A DNA stretch of 5,110 bases from Planctomycetota bacterium (lineage in GTDB: Bacteria > Planctomycetota > SZUA-567), in the NCBI GenBank assembly GCA_020861125.1, contig JAJBSZ010000204.1, positions 1 to 5,110 of the forward strand, in the 5' to 3' direction. The position numbers and the translations under genes are program-made. Every line of letters begins with the position of its first letter. Within the stretch, counting starts at the first letter, position 1. Shown piece after piece: positions 1-4,705 of this stretch. The notes beneath the pieces were generated by a model that was given only the letters and a program-made list of their open reading frames with translations, searched no databases and was not told the origin of the DNA.

Positions 1-209
1 TCCAGTTGTTTCCGGACCTGCTCCAGGATATGGCGGTCGCCGGTGACGGTGATGGTCATCCGCGACCATTGGGGGTTCTCGGTTTCGCCGACGTTGAGGC
101 TTTCGATATTGAAGCCGCGGGCGCAAAACAGGCTGGCGATGCGGGCCAGCACGCCCGGCTTGTTTTCCACCACCGCGCTGATGATGTGGCGTCTGCTGGT
201 TTCATCCAT
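1..209 (-). CDS. ilvN: Acetolactate synthase small (regulatory) subunit, 5' part only
   Basis: Regulatory subunit of acetohydroxyacid synthase: in this family it binds IlvB, raises its activity and confers valine feedback inhibition. The first 69 codons are visible and the rest runs off the low-coordinate edge. The protein begins [20 protein letters not shown], and an N-terminal ACT domain occupies about residues 8-69. Its hallmark segments are [14 protein letters not shown] and [11 protein letters not shown], typical of IlvN/IlvH, followed by a MTITVTGD strand. Translation starts at the ATG at 209-207, preceded by a GAGGAA ribosome site at 221-216 with a 6-nt spacer. It lies 55 bp after the ilvB stop with no terminator between, so it should be co-transcribed with ilvB. 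IlvN and IlvH cannot be told apart by sequence here; the gene name follows the ilvB-ilvN arrangement. The family call is very secure. Confidence 0.95.
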   Translation of the reverse strand, partial: MDETSRRHIISAVVENKPGVLARIASLFCARGFNIESLNVGETENPQWSRMTITVTGDRHILEQVRKQL

Positions 210-264
210 TGTGGTTTCCTCATTGTTCAGGGGAACGGTACGGTGCCGCGGCGGAGGCGGGCGG

Positions 265-1926
265 CTAGTCGAGGATAACGTCGCTCAGGGACTCCCCGTC
301 CGGAACCATCGGATAGACGTTGGCCTCGCGCTCGATACGGACGTCGACCAGCACCGGTCCGGGATGGCTGATGGTCTCCTCCAGCCGGGGCACGATGTCT
401 TCGGCCCGTTCGATGGCCATGGCCTTGATATCGTAGGCTTCGGCGATGCGGACGAAATCCGGGTTGTCGGACAGATCGGTGTGGGAGTAGCGGCGGTCCC
501 AGAACAGCTGCTGCCACTGCCGGACCATGCCGAGAAAACCGTTGTTCATGATCACGATCTTGATTGGCAGGCCGAGGCGGCGAATGGTCGCCAGTTCCTG
601 GATGTTCATCTGGATGCCGCCGTCGCCGGAGACGCACCAGACGAGATCCTCCGGCCGGCCGAGCTGGGCGCCGATGGCGGCGGGCAGGCCGAATCCCATG
701 GTGCCGAGCCCGCCCGAACTCACCCAGCGCATGGGCTGGCGGTGATCCCAGTACAGGGCGGACCACATCTGGTGCTGGCCGACGTCGGTGCAGAGGATGG
801 TGTCCCGGTCCCGGCTGAGGCGGGACATCTCCCGGATCACGTGCTGCGGCGTCATGCCGGGGCTGGTGTGGTTCAGGGGCAATTCCTCTTTCCAGGCGCG
901 GATCGCCTCGAGCCAGGGGCCGCGGTTCCGCTCGTCCAGTTTGGGCAGGAGCTGTTCCAGAATCTTTCGGGCGCAGCCGATGACCGGCATGTCCACCCGC
1001 ACGTTTTTCGACACCGAGGTGGGATCGATGTCGATGTGGATGATCTTGGCGTTGGGGGCGAAGGCGGCGATCTTGCCGGTGGCCCGGTCGTCGAAGCGGG
1101 CGCCGACCGCCACCAGGAGGTCGCAGGCCTGGACGGCGCGGTTGGCGTAGGCGGTACCGTGCATGCCGAGCATCCCGACCGACAGCGGGTCATCCGAGGG
1201 GAAAGCCCCCAGGCCCATGAGGGTGGTGGTGACGGGAATGCCGCCGCGCCGCGCCACTTGTTCGAGACAGGCCGAAGCCTGGGACGACACCACGCCGCCG
1301 CCGACGTACAGGAGGGGCCGCTCGGCCGCGTTGATCATCTTGGCGATACGGTCGATCTGCCGCGGGTTGCCGTCGTAGTTCGGCTGGTAGCTGGGAATAT
1401 GAATTGTCTCGGGGATTGGTTCGGTTATCTCCGCCCGCTGGATGTTTGACGGAATGTCCACCACCACCGGCCCCGGCCGGCCGGTCTTGGCGATGTGGAA
1501 GGCGGCTTTCAGCATGAACGGCAGTTCCTCGGGCGTACTCACCAGGTAGTTGTGCTTGGAAATGGAACGGGTGATGCCGATGAAGTCCACCTCCTGAAAC
1601 GCGTCGTTGCCGATCAGATGCGACTGCACCTGGCCGGTGATGGCCACCATGGGGACGGAATCCATGTAGGCGTCGGCGATGCCGGTCACCAGATTGGTGG
1701 CGCCGGGGCCGCTGGTGGCGATCACCACGCCGACCTTGCCGGTAACCCGGGCGTAGCCCTCGGCCGCGTGGGCGCCGCCCTGTTCGTGCCGGGGCAGGAC
1801 CAGCCGGACGTCCTGTTCATCGTGAAACTCGTCGAAAAGGGGGATGACCTTGCCGCCGGGATAGGCGAACACCAGGTCGACGCCCTCGCTTTTCAGCACC
1901 TCGATGATGGCTCGCGTTCCTTTCAT
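265..1926 (-). CDS. ilvB: Acetolactate synthase large (catalytic) subunit
   Basis: Thiamine-diphosphate enzyme of 553 residues that condenses two pyruvates to 2-acetolactate, or pyruvate with 2-ketobutyrate to 2-aceto-2-hydroxybutyrate. This is the first shared step of valine, leucine and isoleucine synthesis in the cytoplasm. The N-terminal ThDP domain carries the catalytic glutamate Glu48 in [17 protein letters not shown]. The middle FAD-binding-type domain includes [11 protein letters not shown] (about 274-284). The C-terminal ThDP/Mg site runs from GDGGIQMN (434-441) to NN at 461-462, followed by GMVRQWQ with Trp471, the position linked to 2-ketobutyrate preference and herbicide binding in the family. 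Length is normal. I chose the ATG at 1926-1924 ([11 protein letters not shown]) because GGAG at 1936-1933 sits 6 nt upstream. An in-frame start at 1986 would place the intrinsic terminator inside the coding sequence. Expression is preceded by a Leu/Val attenuator, and ilvN follows after 55 bp. Nothing looks truncated or broken. Confidence 0.97.
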   Translation of the reverse strand: MKGTRAIIEVLKSEGVDLVFAYPGGKVIPLFDEFHDEQDVRLVLPRHEQGGAHAAEGYARVTGKVGVVIATSGPGATNLVTGIADAYMDSVPMVAITGQVQSHLIGNDAFQEVDFIGITRSISKHNYLVSTPEELPFMLKAAFHIAKTGRPGPVVVDIPSNIQRAEITEPIPETIHIPSYQPNYDGNPRQIDRIAKMINAAERPLLYVGGGVVSSQASACLEQVARRGGIPVTTTLMGLGAFPSDDPLSVGMLGMHGTAYANRAVQACDLLVAVGARFDDRATGKIAAFAPNAKIIHIDIDPTSVSKNVRVDMPVIGCARKILEQLLPKLDERNRGPWLEAIRAWKEELPLNHTSPGMTPQHVIREMSRLSRDRDTILCTDVGQHQMWSALYWDHRQPMRWVSSGGLGTMGFGLPAAIGAQLGRPEDLVWCVSGDGGIQMNIQELATIRRLGLPIKIVIMNNGFLGMVRQWQQLFWDRRYSHTDLSDNPDFVRIAEAYDIKAMAIERAEDIVPRLEETISHPGPVLVDVRIEREANVYPMVPDGESLSDVILD

Positions 1927-1942
1927 GGGAGTCTCCAGTTCC

Positions 1943-1973
1943 AAAAAAAACAGCCCCGGGAGGCCCGGGGCTG
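1943..1973 (-). terminator. Attenuator terminator in the ilvB leader
   Basis: A perfect 10-bp stem (CAGCCCCGGG / CCCGGGGCTG on the transcript) with a 3-nt CCT loop is followed at once by eight U residues (A's at 1943-1950 on the plus strand). It ends 16 nt before the ilvB start codon, so when it forms it stops transcription before the structural genes. The loop and 3' arm (1964-1952) can instead pair with an upstream segment at 2003-1994 to form an antiterminator. Confidence 0.93.
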
Positions 1974-2001
1974 GGGGAAAACACAAGCGATTCGCCTCAG
2001 G

Positions 2002-2079
2002 CTACTCCATGCTGGAAAGGCCGATCCCAATCGGCTCGGCAACTACCACCAGAAGGAGGAAAGAACAACCCAAGGCCAT
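2002..2079 (-). CDS. ilvBN operon leader peptide, 25 residues
   Basis: Short leader peptide whose translation senses branched-chain aminoacyl-tRNA supply; the product itself probably has no function. It begins MALGCSF, then has three consecutive leucines (CTC CTT CTG) and three consecutive valines (GTG GTA GTT). The tail AEPIGIGLSSME contains two isoleucines (ATT, ATC), and it ends at TAG. The start ATG at 2079-2077 has GGAG at 2091-2088 with an 8-nt spacer, and the predicted transcript starts only about 20 nt upstream. The stop codon lies inside RNA segment 2 of the attenuator, as expected for this control. It plays the role of IvbL/IlvL-type leaders of enteric bacteria but is not obviously alike in sequence. 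Six clustered Leu/Val codons in a 25-codon frame with a ribosome site, promoter and terminator make chance unlikely. Confidence 0.9.
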   Translation of the reverse strand: MALGCSFLLLVVVAEPIGIGLSSME

Positions 2080-2106
2080 GATCACATCTCCAAACACGTT
2101 TTTGGA

Positions 2107-2135
2107 ACTATACCGCCGCTTGGCGGGCATGTCAA
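2107..2135 (-). promoter_or_regulatory. Sigma-70-type promoter of the ilv leader-ilvBN operon
   Basis: A perfect -35 box TTGACA (2135-2130), a 17-bp spacer and a -10 box TATAGT (2112-2107) lie on the minus strand. The predicted start is near 2100, giving a 21-nt untranslated region before the leader peptide. The -35 begins only 22 bp after the cheY stop, so ilvBN has its own promoter and does not depend on cheBY transcription. Confidence 0.9.
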
Positions 2136-2150
2136 GGGGAAAGCTCGCGA

Positions 2151-2169
2151 AAACCGGTCAGGCCGGTTT
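2151..2169 (-). terminator. Weak terminator-like hairpin at the end of cheY
   Basis: On the transcript AAACCGG and CCGGTTT form a 7-bp stem with a 5-nt loop (CCTGA) that contains the cheY stop codon. Only four T's follow, overlapping the stem arm, before a GC-rich stretch, so it would be an inefficient terminator at best. It could limit read-through from cheBY into the ilv promoter region. Confidence 0.4.
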
Positions 2170-2529
2170 CAGGAACGGCTCCAACTTGCTTTTCACCAAC
2201 TCCGGCGTGAATGGCTTAACGATGTAGTTGTTGGCGCCCGCCTTGATGGCGGCGACGACGCTGGCCTTTTCCGCTTCGGTGGTTACCATGATCACCGGCA
2301 AGTCCGATCGCGGCACCGTTTCCCGGATTTTCGAAAGAAAATCCAGGCCGTTCATGTTGGGCATATTCCAGTCGGTAAGCACCATGGCCACGTCGGGATT
2401 GGACTGGAGCTGGGCCAGTCCCTCGATGCCGTCGCCAGCCTCCACGATGTTCTCGTAACCATGGGCCTTGAGAATATTGGCGATAATCCGCCGCATGGTC
2501 GAAGAATCATCGACGACGAGGATTTTCAT
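2158..2529 (-). CDS. cheY: Chemotaxis response regulator CheY
   Basis: Single-domain receiver protein of 123 residues that, once phosphorylated by CheA, binds the flagellar motor switch. The acidic pocket is Asp7-Asp8 in ILVVDDSSTMRR. The phospho-acceptor is Asp53 in LTDWNMPNMNGLDFL, a form characteristic of CheY rather than transcriptional regulators. The switch residues are Thr83 (MVTTEAEK) and the aromatic Tyr102 before Lys105 in NNYIVKPFTPE, equivalent to E. coli Thr87, Tyr106 and Lys109. There is no output domain. The ATG at 2529-2527 has GGAGG at 2542-2538 with an 8-nt spacer. The gene lies 50 bp after cheB with no promoter that I can see between, so the two are likely co-transcribed. 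No cheA, cheW, cheR, cheZ or receptor gene is visible, so its kinase must be encoded elsewhere. A CheY-like regulator with a non-motor target cannot be excluded. Confidence 0.92.
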   Translation of the reverse strand: MKILVVDDSSTMRRIIANILKAHGYENIVEAGDGIEGLAQLQSNPDVAMVLTDWNMPNMNGLDFLSKIRETVPRSDLPVIMVTTEAEKASVVAAIKAGANNYIVKPFTPELVKSKLEPFLKPA

Positions 2530-2579
2530 TTGTCCCGCCTCCCGCGGCCGGGTTCCGTGCCGGCCCCTATCCGGCCACG

Positions 2580-3635
2580 TTACAAGAATGACAGTACCGC
2601 GTCGGTAATCTGGTCGAGCGGTACGATTTTCTCGACCGCTCCGGCTTTGATCGCCTCCTTGGGCATGCCAAACACCACGCAGGACCGTTCGTCTTGGGCA
2701 ATAGTGTGGGCGCCGGCGTCACGCATGTTTTTCATGGCGTCGGCGCCGTCGCGGCCCATACCGGTCAGCATGACGCCGATGGCGTTGGCGCCGACGTTTT
2801 TGGCGAAAGAATTGAACAGCACCTCCACCGACGGCTTGTGGCGGCAGACCAGGGGACCGTCGCGGCACTCCACCAGCCATTTGGCCGGACTCTTCCGGAT
2901 GAGGAGGTGCATGCTGCCGTTGCCGATGATGGCCCGGCCTTGTTTCACTTCCATGCCATCCTCAGCTTCCAGGACTTCCACCGGGGTCTGGCGGTTGAGC
3001 CGTTCGGCGAAGGCCTTGGTGAAGGTCCCGGGCATATGCTGGACGATCATGATGGGCGGACAGTCGGCGGGCATGGTCTCCAGCACCGCCTTGAGCGCCT
3101 CGGTGCCGCCGGTGGAGGCGCCGATGGCGACGATTTTATGAGTGGTGCGGCCGAGTCGGCTACCCGCCGGTTTCGGCGCGCCCAGCGGTGAGCGCGGCCG
3201 CTCCGGCAGGGTGGCGACGCCCGGCTTGTGGAAGACGACATGGGAGGCAGCCTTGACCTGATCGATGAGGCGGGTGGAAAACTCCGCCAGGGCGCGATCG
3301 TTGGTCAGCGAGGGCTTTTCAATCACGTCCACCGCGCCGATTTCCAACGCCTCCAGCGACAACGCGCAACCCTTGGGCGTCAACCCGGAAACGATCACCA
3401 CCGGGATCGGATACCATTCCATGAGCTTCCGGAGAAAGGTAAGGCCGTCCATCTTCGGCATCTCGATGTCGAGGGTGATGACGTCGGGACGCAGGGCGAC
3501 GATCTTGTCGCGGGCAACAAAAGCGTCGGGGGCGCCGCCGATGACCTCGATGTCGGGGTCCTTGGACAGTTCGCGAGAGAGAAGGTTGCGCACCAGGGGC
3601 GAGTCGTCGACAACCAGCACCTTGATCTTGGCCAT
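2580..3635 (-). CDS. cheB: Chemotaxis protein-glutamate methylesterase/deamidase CheB
   Basis: Two-domain adaptation enzyme of 351 residues. It removes methyl groups from glutamates of chemoreceptors and deamidates receptor glutamines, and is activated by phosphorylation from CheA. An N-terminal receiver domain (about 3-122) has the acidic pair Asp10-Asp11, phospho-acceptor Asp56 in TLDIEMPKMDGLTFL and Lys107 in IEKPSL. A proline- and arginine-rich linker (about 135-165) follows. The C-terminal methylesterase domain (about 167-351) shows the full catalytic triad: Ser174 in AIGASTGGTEAL, His200 in IVQHMP and Asp296 in LTGMGRDGADAM. Each is ten residues beyond the E. coli numbering. The length is typical. 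I chose the ATG at 3635-3633 (MAKIKVLVVDDS) because AAGGAGG at 3646-3640 lies 4 nt upstream and the receiver domain begins there. The open frame extends 130 codons further upstream, but that part has no domain and overlaps the promoter and the 6S RNA gene. Confidence 0.95.
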   Translation of the reverse strand: MAKIKVLVVDDSPLVRNLLSRELSKDPDIEVIGGAPDAFVARDKIVALRPDVITLDIEMPKMDGLTFLRKLMEWYPIPVVIVSGLTPKGCALSLEALEIGAVDVIEKPSLTNDRALAEFSTRLIDQVKAASHVVFHKPGVATLPERPRSPLGAPKPAGSRLGRTTHKIVAIGASTGGTEALKAVLETMPADCPPIMIVQHMPGTFTKAFAERLNRQTPVEVLEAEDGMEVKQGRAIIGNGSMHLLIRKSPAKWLVECRDGPLVCRHKPSVEVLFNSFAKNVGANAIGVMLTGMGRDGADAMKNMRDAGAHTIAQDERSCVVFGMPKEAIKAGAVEKIVPLDQITDAVLSFL

Positions 3636-3655
3636 TCCGCCTCCTTGCAGCCGAA

Positions 3656-3673
3656 GGCGTTCAGACGAACGCC
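3656..3673 (-). promoter_or_regulatory. Perfect hairpin in the cheB 5' untranslated region
   Basis: GGCGTTC and GAACGCC form a perfect 7-bp stem with a GTCT loop on the transcript, ending 9 nt before the AAGGAGG ribosome site of cheB. There is no U-tract after it, so it is not an intrinsic terminator. It might influence mRNA stability or ribosome loading, but I see no match to a known riboswitch. Confidence 0.4.
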
Positions 3674-3721
3674 TGATGCGCGTGGCAACCGACCCGTCAA
3701 TGGCCGCGATCGCCCTGCGCG

Positions 3722-3745
3722 CCCACCAGTTATATCGGTGGTGGG
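3722..3745. promoter_or_regulatory. Operator-like inverted repeat over the cheBY -10 box
   Basis: CCCACCA and TGGTGGG form a perfect 7-bp inverted repeat with a 10-bp centre. The centre-to-centre arm distance is 17 bp and the centre contains the -10 box TATAAC of the predicted cheB promoter. A dimeric DNA-binding protein here would block RNA polymerase. The regulator is unknown; the repeat is seen, the operator role is inferred. Confidence 0.45.
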
Positions 3746-3757
3746 ATGGCTTGTAAA
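3729..3757 (-). promoter_or_regulatory. Predicted sigma-70-type promoter of cheB-cheY
   Basis: The -35 box TTTACA (3757-3752) and -10 box TATAAC (3734-3729) are separated by exactly 17 bp on the minus strand, each one or two bases off consensus. The predicted start near 3722 leaves an untranslated region of roughly 85 nt before cheB. I saw no sigma-28 or sigma-54 motif in its place, which is mildly unexpected for chemotaxis genes. Confidence 0.65.
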
Positions 3758-3899
3758 GATCTATTCCTCCAGCCGAATCGGCTCGGCAGGGAACGGTCCG
3801 CCGCAGATCGGCCAGCCTAACCAGGCCCGCCACCAGGCCATCCGACCGTCCCGTCGGGCACGGTGGAAGACGCCAAAGGTGCGACAGGGAAAGACAATG
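3746..3899. other. Stretch without a supported gene between the 6S RNA terminator and the cheB promoter
   Basis: About 150 bases separate the terminator behind the 6S RNA from the cheB promoter, within a 575-base stretch (3636-4210) lacking a supported protein gene. The only coding-like item is a 26-codon minus-strand frame (3841-3761) starting MAWWRAWLGWPICGG. It is unusually rich in tryptophan but has no ribosome site before its ATG. The frame stays open upstream through the 6S RNA gene, which suggests chance openness in GC-rich DNA. I see no repeat, tRNA or mobile-element remnant. Confidence 0.4.
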
Positions 3900-3924
3900 A
3901 AAAACGCCGCCCGTATGGGCGGCG
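3900..3924 (-). terminator. Intrinsic terminator downstream of the 6S RNA gene
   Basis: A perfect 8-bp GC stem (CGCCGCCC / GGGCGGCG) with a 4-nt ATAC loop is followed by five U's on the minus strand. It lies about 10 nt beyond the U-tract that ends the 6S RNA (3939-3934). It probably acts as a back-up terminator and insulates cheB from read-through. The plus strand has no T-tract after the stem, which fixes the direction. Confidence 0.85.
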
Positions 3925-3939
3925 TGGTTGGGTAAAAAA

Positions 3940-4118
3940 GACCTCCATCGCAATGCCGCATGGACGACGGAATTCTGAACCCGCAGGCTCAGGTGGGGAC
4001 CGCACCGTTGTTTGAGTGTAACCACTACTGCGGTTTAACTCTAACCAGCGGGTCTTTGATCCCCGTTAAAAATGGAGTCGGTTCGAGAATAATCTCCATT
4101 GCGAACATGATAGAGGTC
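3940..4118 (-). ncRNA. ssrS: 6S RNA (regulator of sigma-70 RNA polymerase)
   Basis: 6S RNA mimics an open promoter and sequesters housekeeping RNA polymerase, mainly in stationary phase. The roughly 179-nt transcript has a closing stem, GACCUCUAUC (4118-4109) with GAUGGAGGUC (3949-3940), ten pairs with one wobble, followed by six U's. Just inside, AUGUUCGCAA (4108-4099) and GCGGCAU (3958-3952) are the same as the corresponding lower-stem sequences of E. coli 6S as I recall them. GCAAUG (4102-4097) also pairs with CAUUGC (3955-3950). GGGGAUC (4064-4058) pairs with GGUCCCC (4001-3995) above the central bubble. The 3' side of the bubble carries the expected hairpin, CUGAGCC-UGCG-GGUUCAG (3992-3975). 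The apical arm is a hairpin at 4041-4014 with an AGUA loop. Length, architecture, a strong isolated promoter and lack of coding sense agree. Ends are estimated to within a few bases; mature-end processing cannot be seen. Confidence 0.86.
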
Positions 4119-4125
4119 AACTGTC

Positions 4126-4166
4126 ACTATAGCTTCCGGAGATCGGTAAGTCAAATAAAAATTTTA
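4126..4166 (-). promoter_or_regulatory. Strong sigma-70-type promoter of the 6S RNA with UP-like element
   Basis: The -35 box TTGACT (4154-4149), a 17-bp spacer and the -10 box TATAGT (4131-4126) place the start near 4119-4117, exactly where the RNA closing stem begins. Directly upstream of the -35 lies an A/T-only tract, TAAAATTTTTAT (4166-4155), in a GC-rich genome. It sits where the alpha subunits of RNA polymerase bind UP elements at stable-RNA promoters. Confidence 0.88.
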
Positions 4167-4168
4167 CC

Positions 4169-4184
4169 CATTTTGGCATTTTGG
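4169..4184. repeat. Tandem 8-bp direct repeat upstream of the 6S promoter
   Basis: CATTTTGG occurs twice head to tail (4169-4176 and 4177-4184), about 50 to 67 bp upstream of the predicted 6S RNA start. It could be a protein-binding site or chance; an 8-bp period is not a helical turn, which weakens a cooperative-binding reading. Confidence 0.5.
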
Positions 4185-4210
4185 CCCCTATCGCATCGGG
4201 GAATCGAGCG

Positions 4211-4621
4211 CTAGAGGAAGGTCAGCAGCCGTACCCAGCCGTACAGGTAGGCGACCAGCGAACCGGCCGTACCCAAAAACATCACGGCGAGGCCGGTGAA
4301 GAGGCCGCCCCGGGTCAGGCAGACCGCGGCCAGAATCACCGCCGCGATCGCCAGCGGCAGGCCGATGAAAACGGTCATGGGAATAGGGGAACCGAGAAAG
4401 AACCAGGCGGCCGCCAGGCACAGCCAGGCGGAAAGGATGGGCGGTCGCAGGAATCCCTGACGGATATGGAGGAATACGCCGGGCGCCGCCGGACCGGCCG
4501 GCTCGGCATAGTCGTCCATCCGCTCCACGTCAACGCGGGTGAAATCCTGGGCGTCGGGGATCAGCGCTCCGCCGGACCCCGGATAGACCTCTTCGCCCGA
4601 ATTACCCATATCACGTTTCAT
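4211..4621 (-). CDS. Hypothetical protein with three predicted membrane segments
   Basis: I do not recognise this 136-residue protein. The first 55 or so residues are hydrophilic and acidic (EEVYPGSGG, DFTRVDVERMDDYAEP), without a signal peptide, so they probably stay in the cytoplasm. Three hydrophobic segments follow, at about 61-78 (ILSAWLCLAAAWFFLG), 81-102 (VFIGLPLAIAAVILAAVCL) and 106-128 (LFTGLAVMFLGTAGSLVAYLYG). They are joined by short turns, one with the basic pair TR, and the tail is VRLLTFL. The last two segments, rich in glycine and alanine around TRGGLFTGLAV, faintly resemble small DUF4190-like membrane modules, but I would not assign it. The ATG at 4621-4619 is preceded by AGGGGA about 8 nt upstream. 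It starts 84 bp after the permease stop in the same direction and may be co-transcribed with it. The frame, start site and coherent hydrophobic pattern support a real gene; its function is unknown. Confidence 0.75.
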   Translation of the reverse strand: MKRDMGNSGEEVYPGSGGALIPDAQDFTRVDVERMDDYAEPAGPAAPGVFLHIRQGFLRPPILSAWLCLAAAWFFLGSPIPMTVFIGLPLAIAAVILAAVCLTRGGLFTGLAVMFLGTAGSLVAYLYGWVRLLTFL

Positions 4622-4705
4622 CCAATAATCCCCTGCGTTGTACAGCCGATGCAGTTGTCTGTCGTTCCGAGGCTCACAGCCTCCGCCGTTATCTGGCCGG
4701 TCAGG

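Larger units (their letters stand above)
1943..2100 (-). promoter_or_regulatory. Ribosome-mediated transcription attenuator of ilvBN
   Basis: The transcribed leader (about 158 nt) contains all parts of a classical amino acid attenuator. Segment 1 is 2076-2063 (leader codons 2-7). Segment 2 is 2007-1994, around the leader stop codon. Segments 3 and 4 are the terminator arms. Segments 1 and 2 pair over 14 consecutive bases, five of them wobbles. Segment 2 can instead pair with the terminator: AGCC with GGCT and GAGGC with GCCTC, with an unpaired U opposite CCGG, breaking the terminator. A small perfect hairpin, GCCGAT-TGGG-ATCGGC, lies at 2035-2020. A ribosome reaching the stop codon at 2004-2002 covers segment 2, so the terminator forms. 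A ribosome stalled at the Leu/Val codons leaves segment 2 free to form the antiterminator. The pairings are seen in the sequence; the mechanism is inferred by analogy with known ilv and leu leaders. Confidence 0.88.

Noticed and set aside
43..1449. 468-codon plus-strand open frame opposite ilvB
   Set aside because: It is the antisense shadow of ilvB and ilvN in GC-rich DNA. It has no recognisable domain and a biased composition rich in Asp, Gly, His and Val; the minus-strand reading gives a complete IlvB with all catalytic motifs.
1927..1986. 20-codon N-terminal extension of ilvB
   Set aside because: The extra codons read through the intrinsic terminator and the ribosome site. The homologous start [11 protein letters not shown] has a well-spaced GGAG.
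2530..2579. GC-rich self-complementary bits (GGCCGG, CCGCGG) between cheB and cheY
   Set aside because: Short palindromes are expected in DNA of this composition. There is no U-tract and no clear single fold, so I do not call a terminator or regulatory RNA.
1495..3141. 548-codon plus-strand open frame
   Set aside because: It crosses ilvB, the attenuator, cheY and cheB in antisense and shows no domain. Both cheY and cheB are unmistakable on the other strand.
3228..3935. 235-codon plus-strand open frame over the cheB start region
   Set aside because: Antisense shadow of the CheB receiver domain and of the cheB promoter region, with no coding logic or ribosome site.
3636..4025. 130-codon N-terminal extension of cheB
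   Set aside because: It overlaps the cheB promoter, the upstream terminator and part of the 6S RNA. CheB proteins begin with the receiver domain, which starts at the internal ATG with AAGGAGG.
3934..4120. Other small stable RNAs (SRP RNA, tRNA, riboswitch) as the identity of the 180-nt RNA
   Set aside because: No GGAA-type SRP apical loop, no tRNA cloverleaf or TTC box, and no downstream ORF placed for riboswitch control. The end-to-end stem, central bubble and E. coli-like lower-stem sequences fit 6S RNA better.
4669..4683. GAGGCT-CAC-AGCCTC inverted repeat between the permease and the hypothetical gene, considered as a terminator
   Set aside because: The stem is only 6 bp with a 3-nt loop, and no T-tract follows on either strand.
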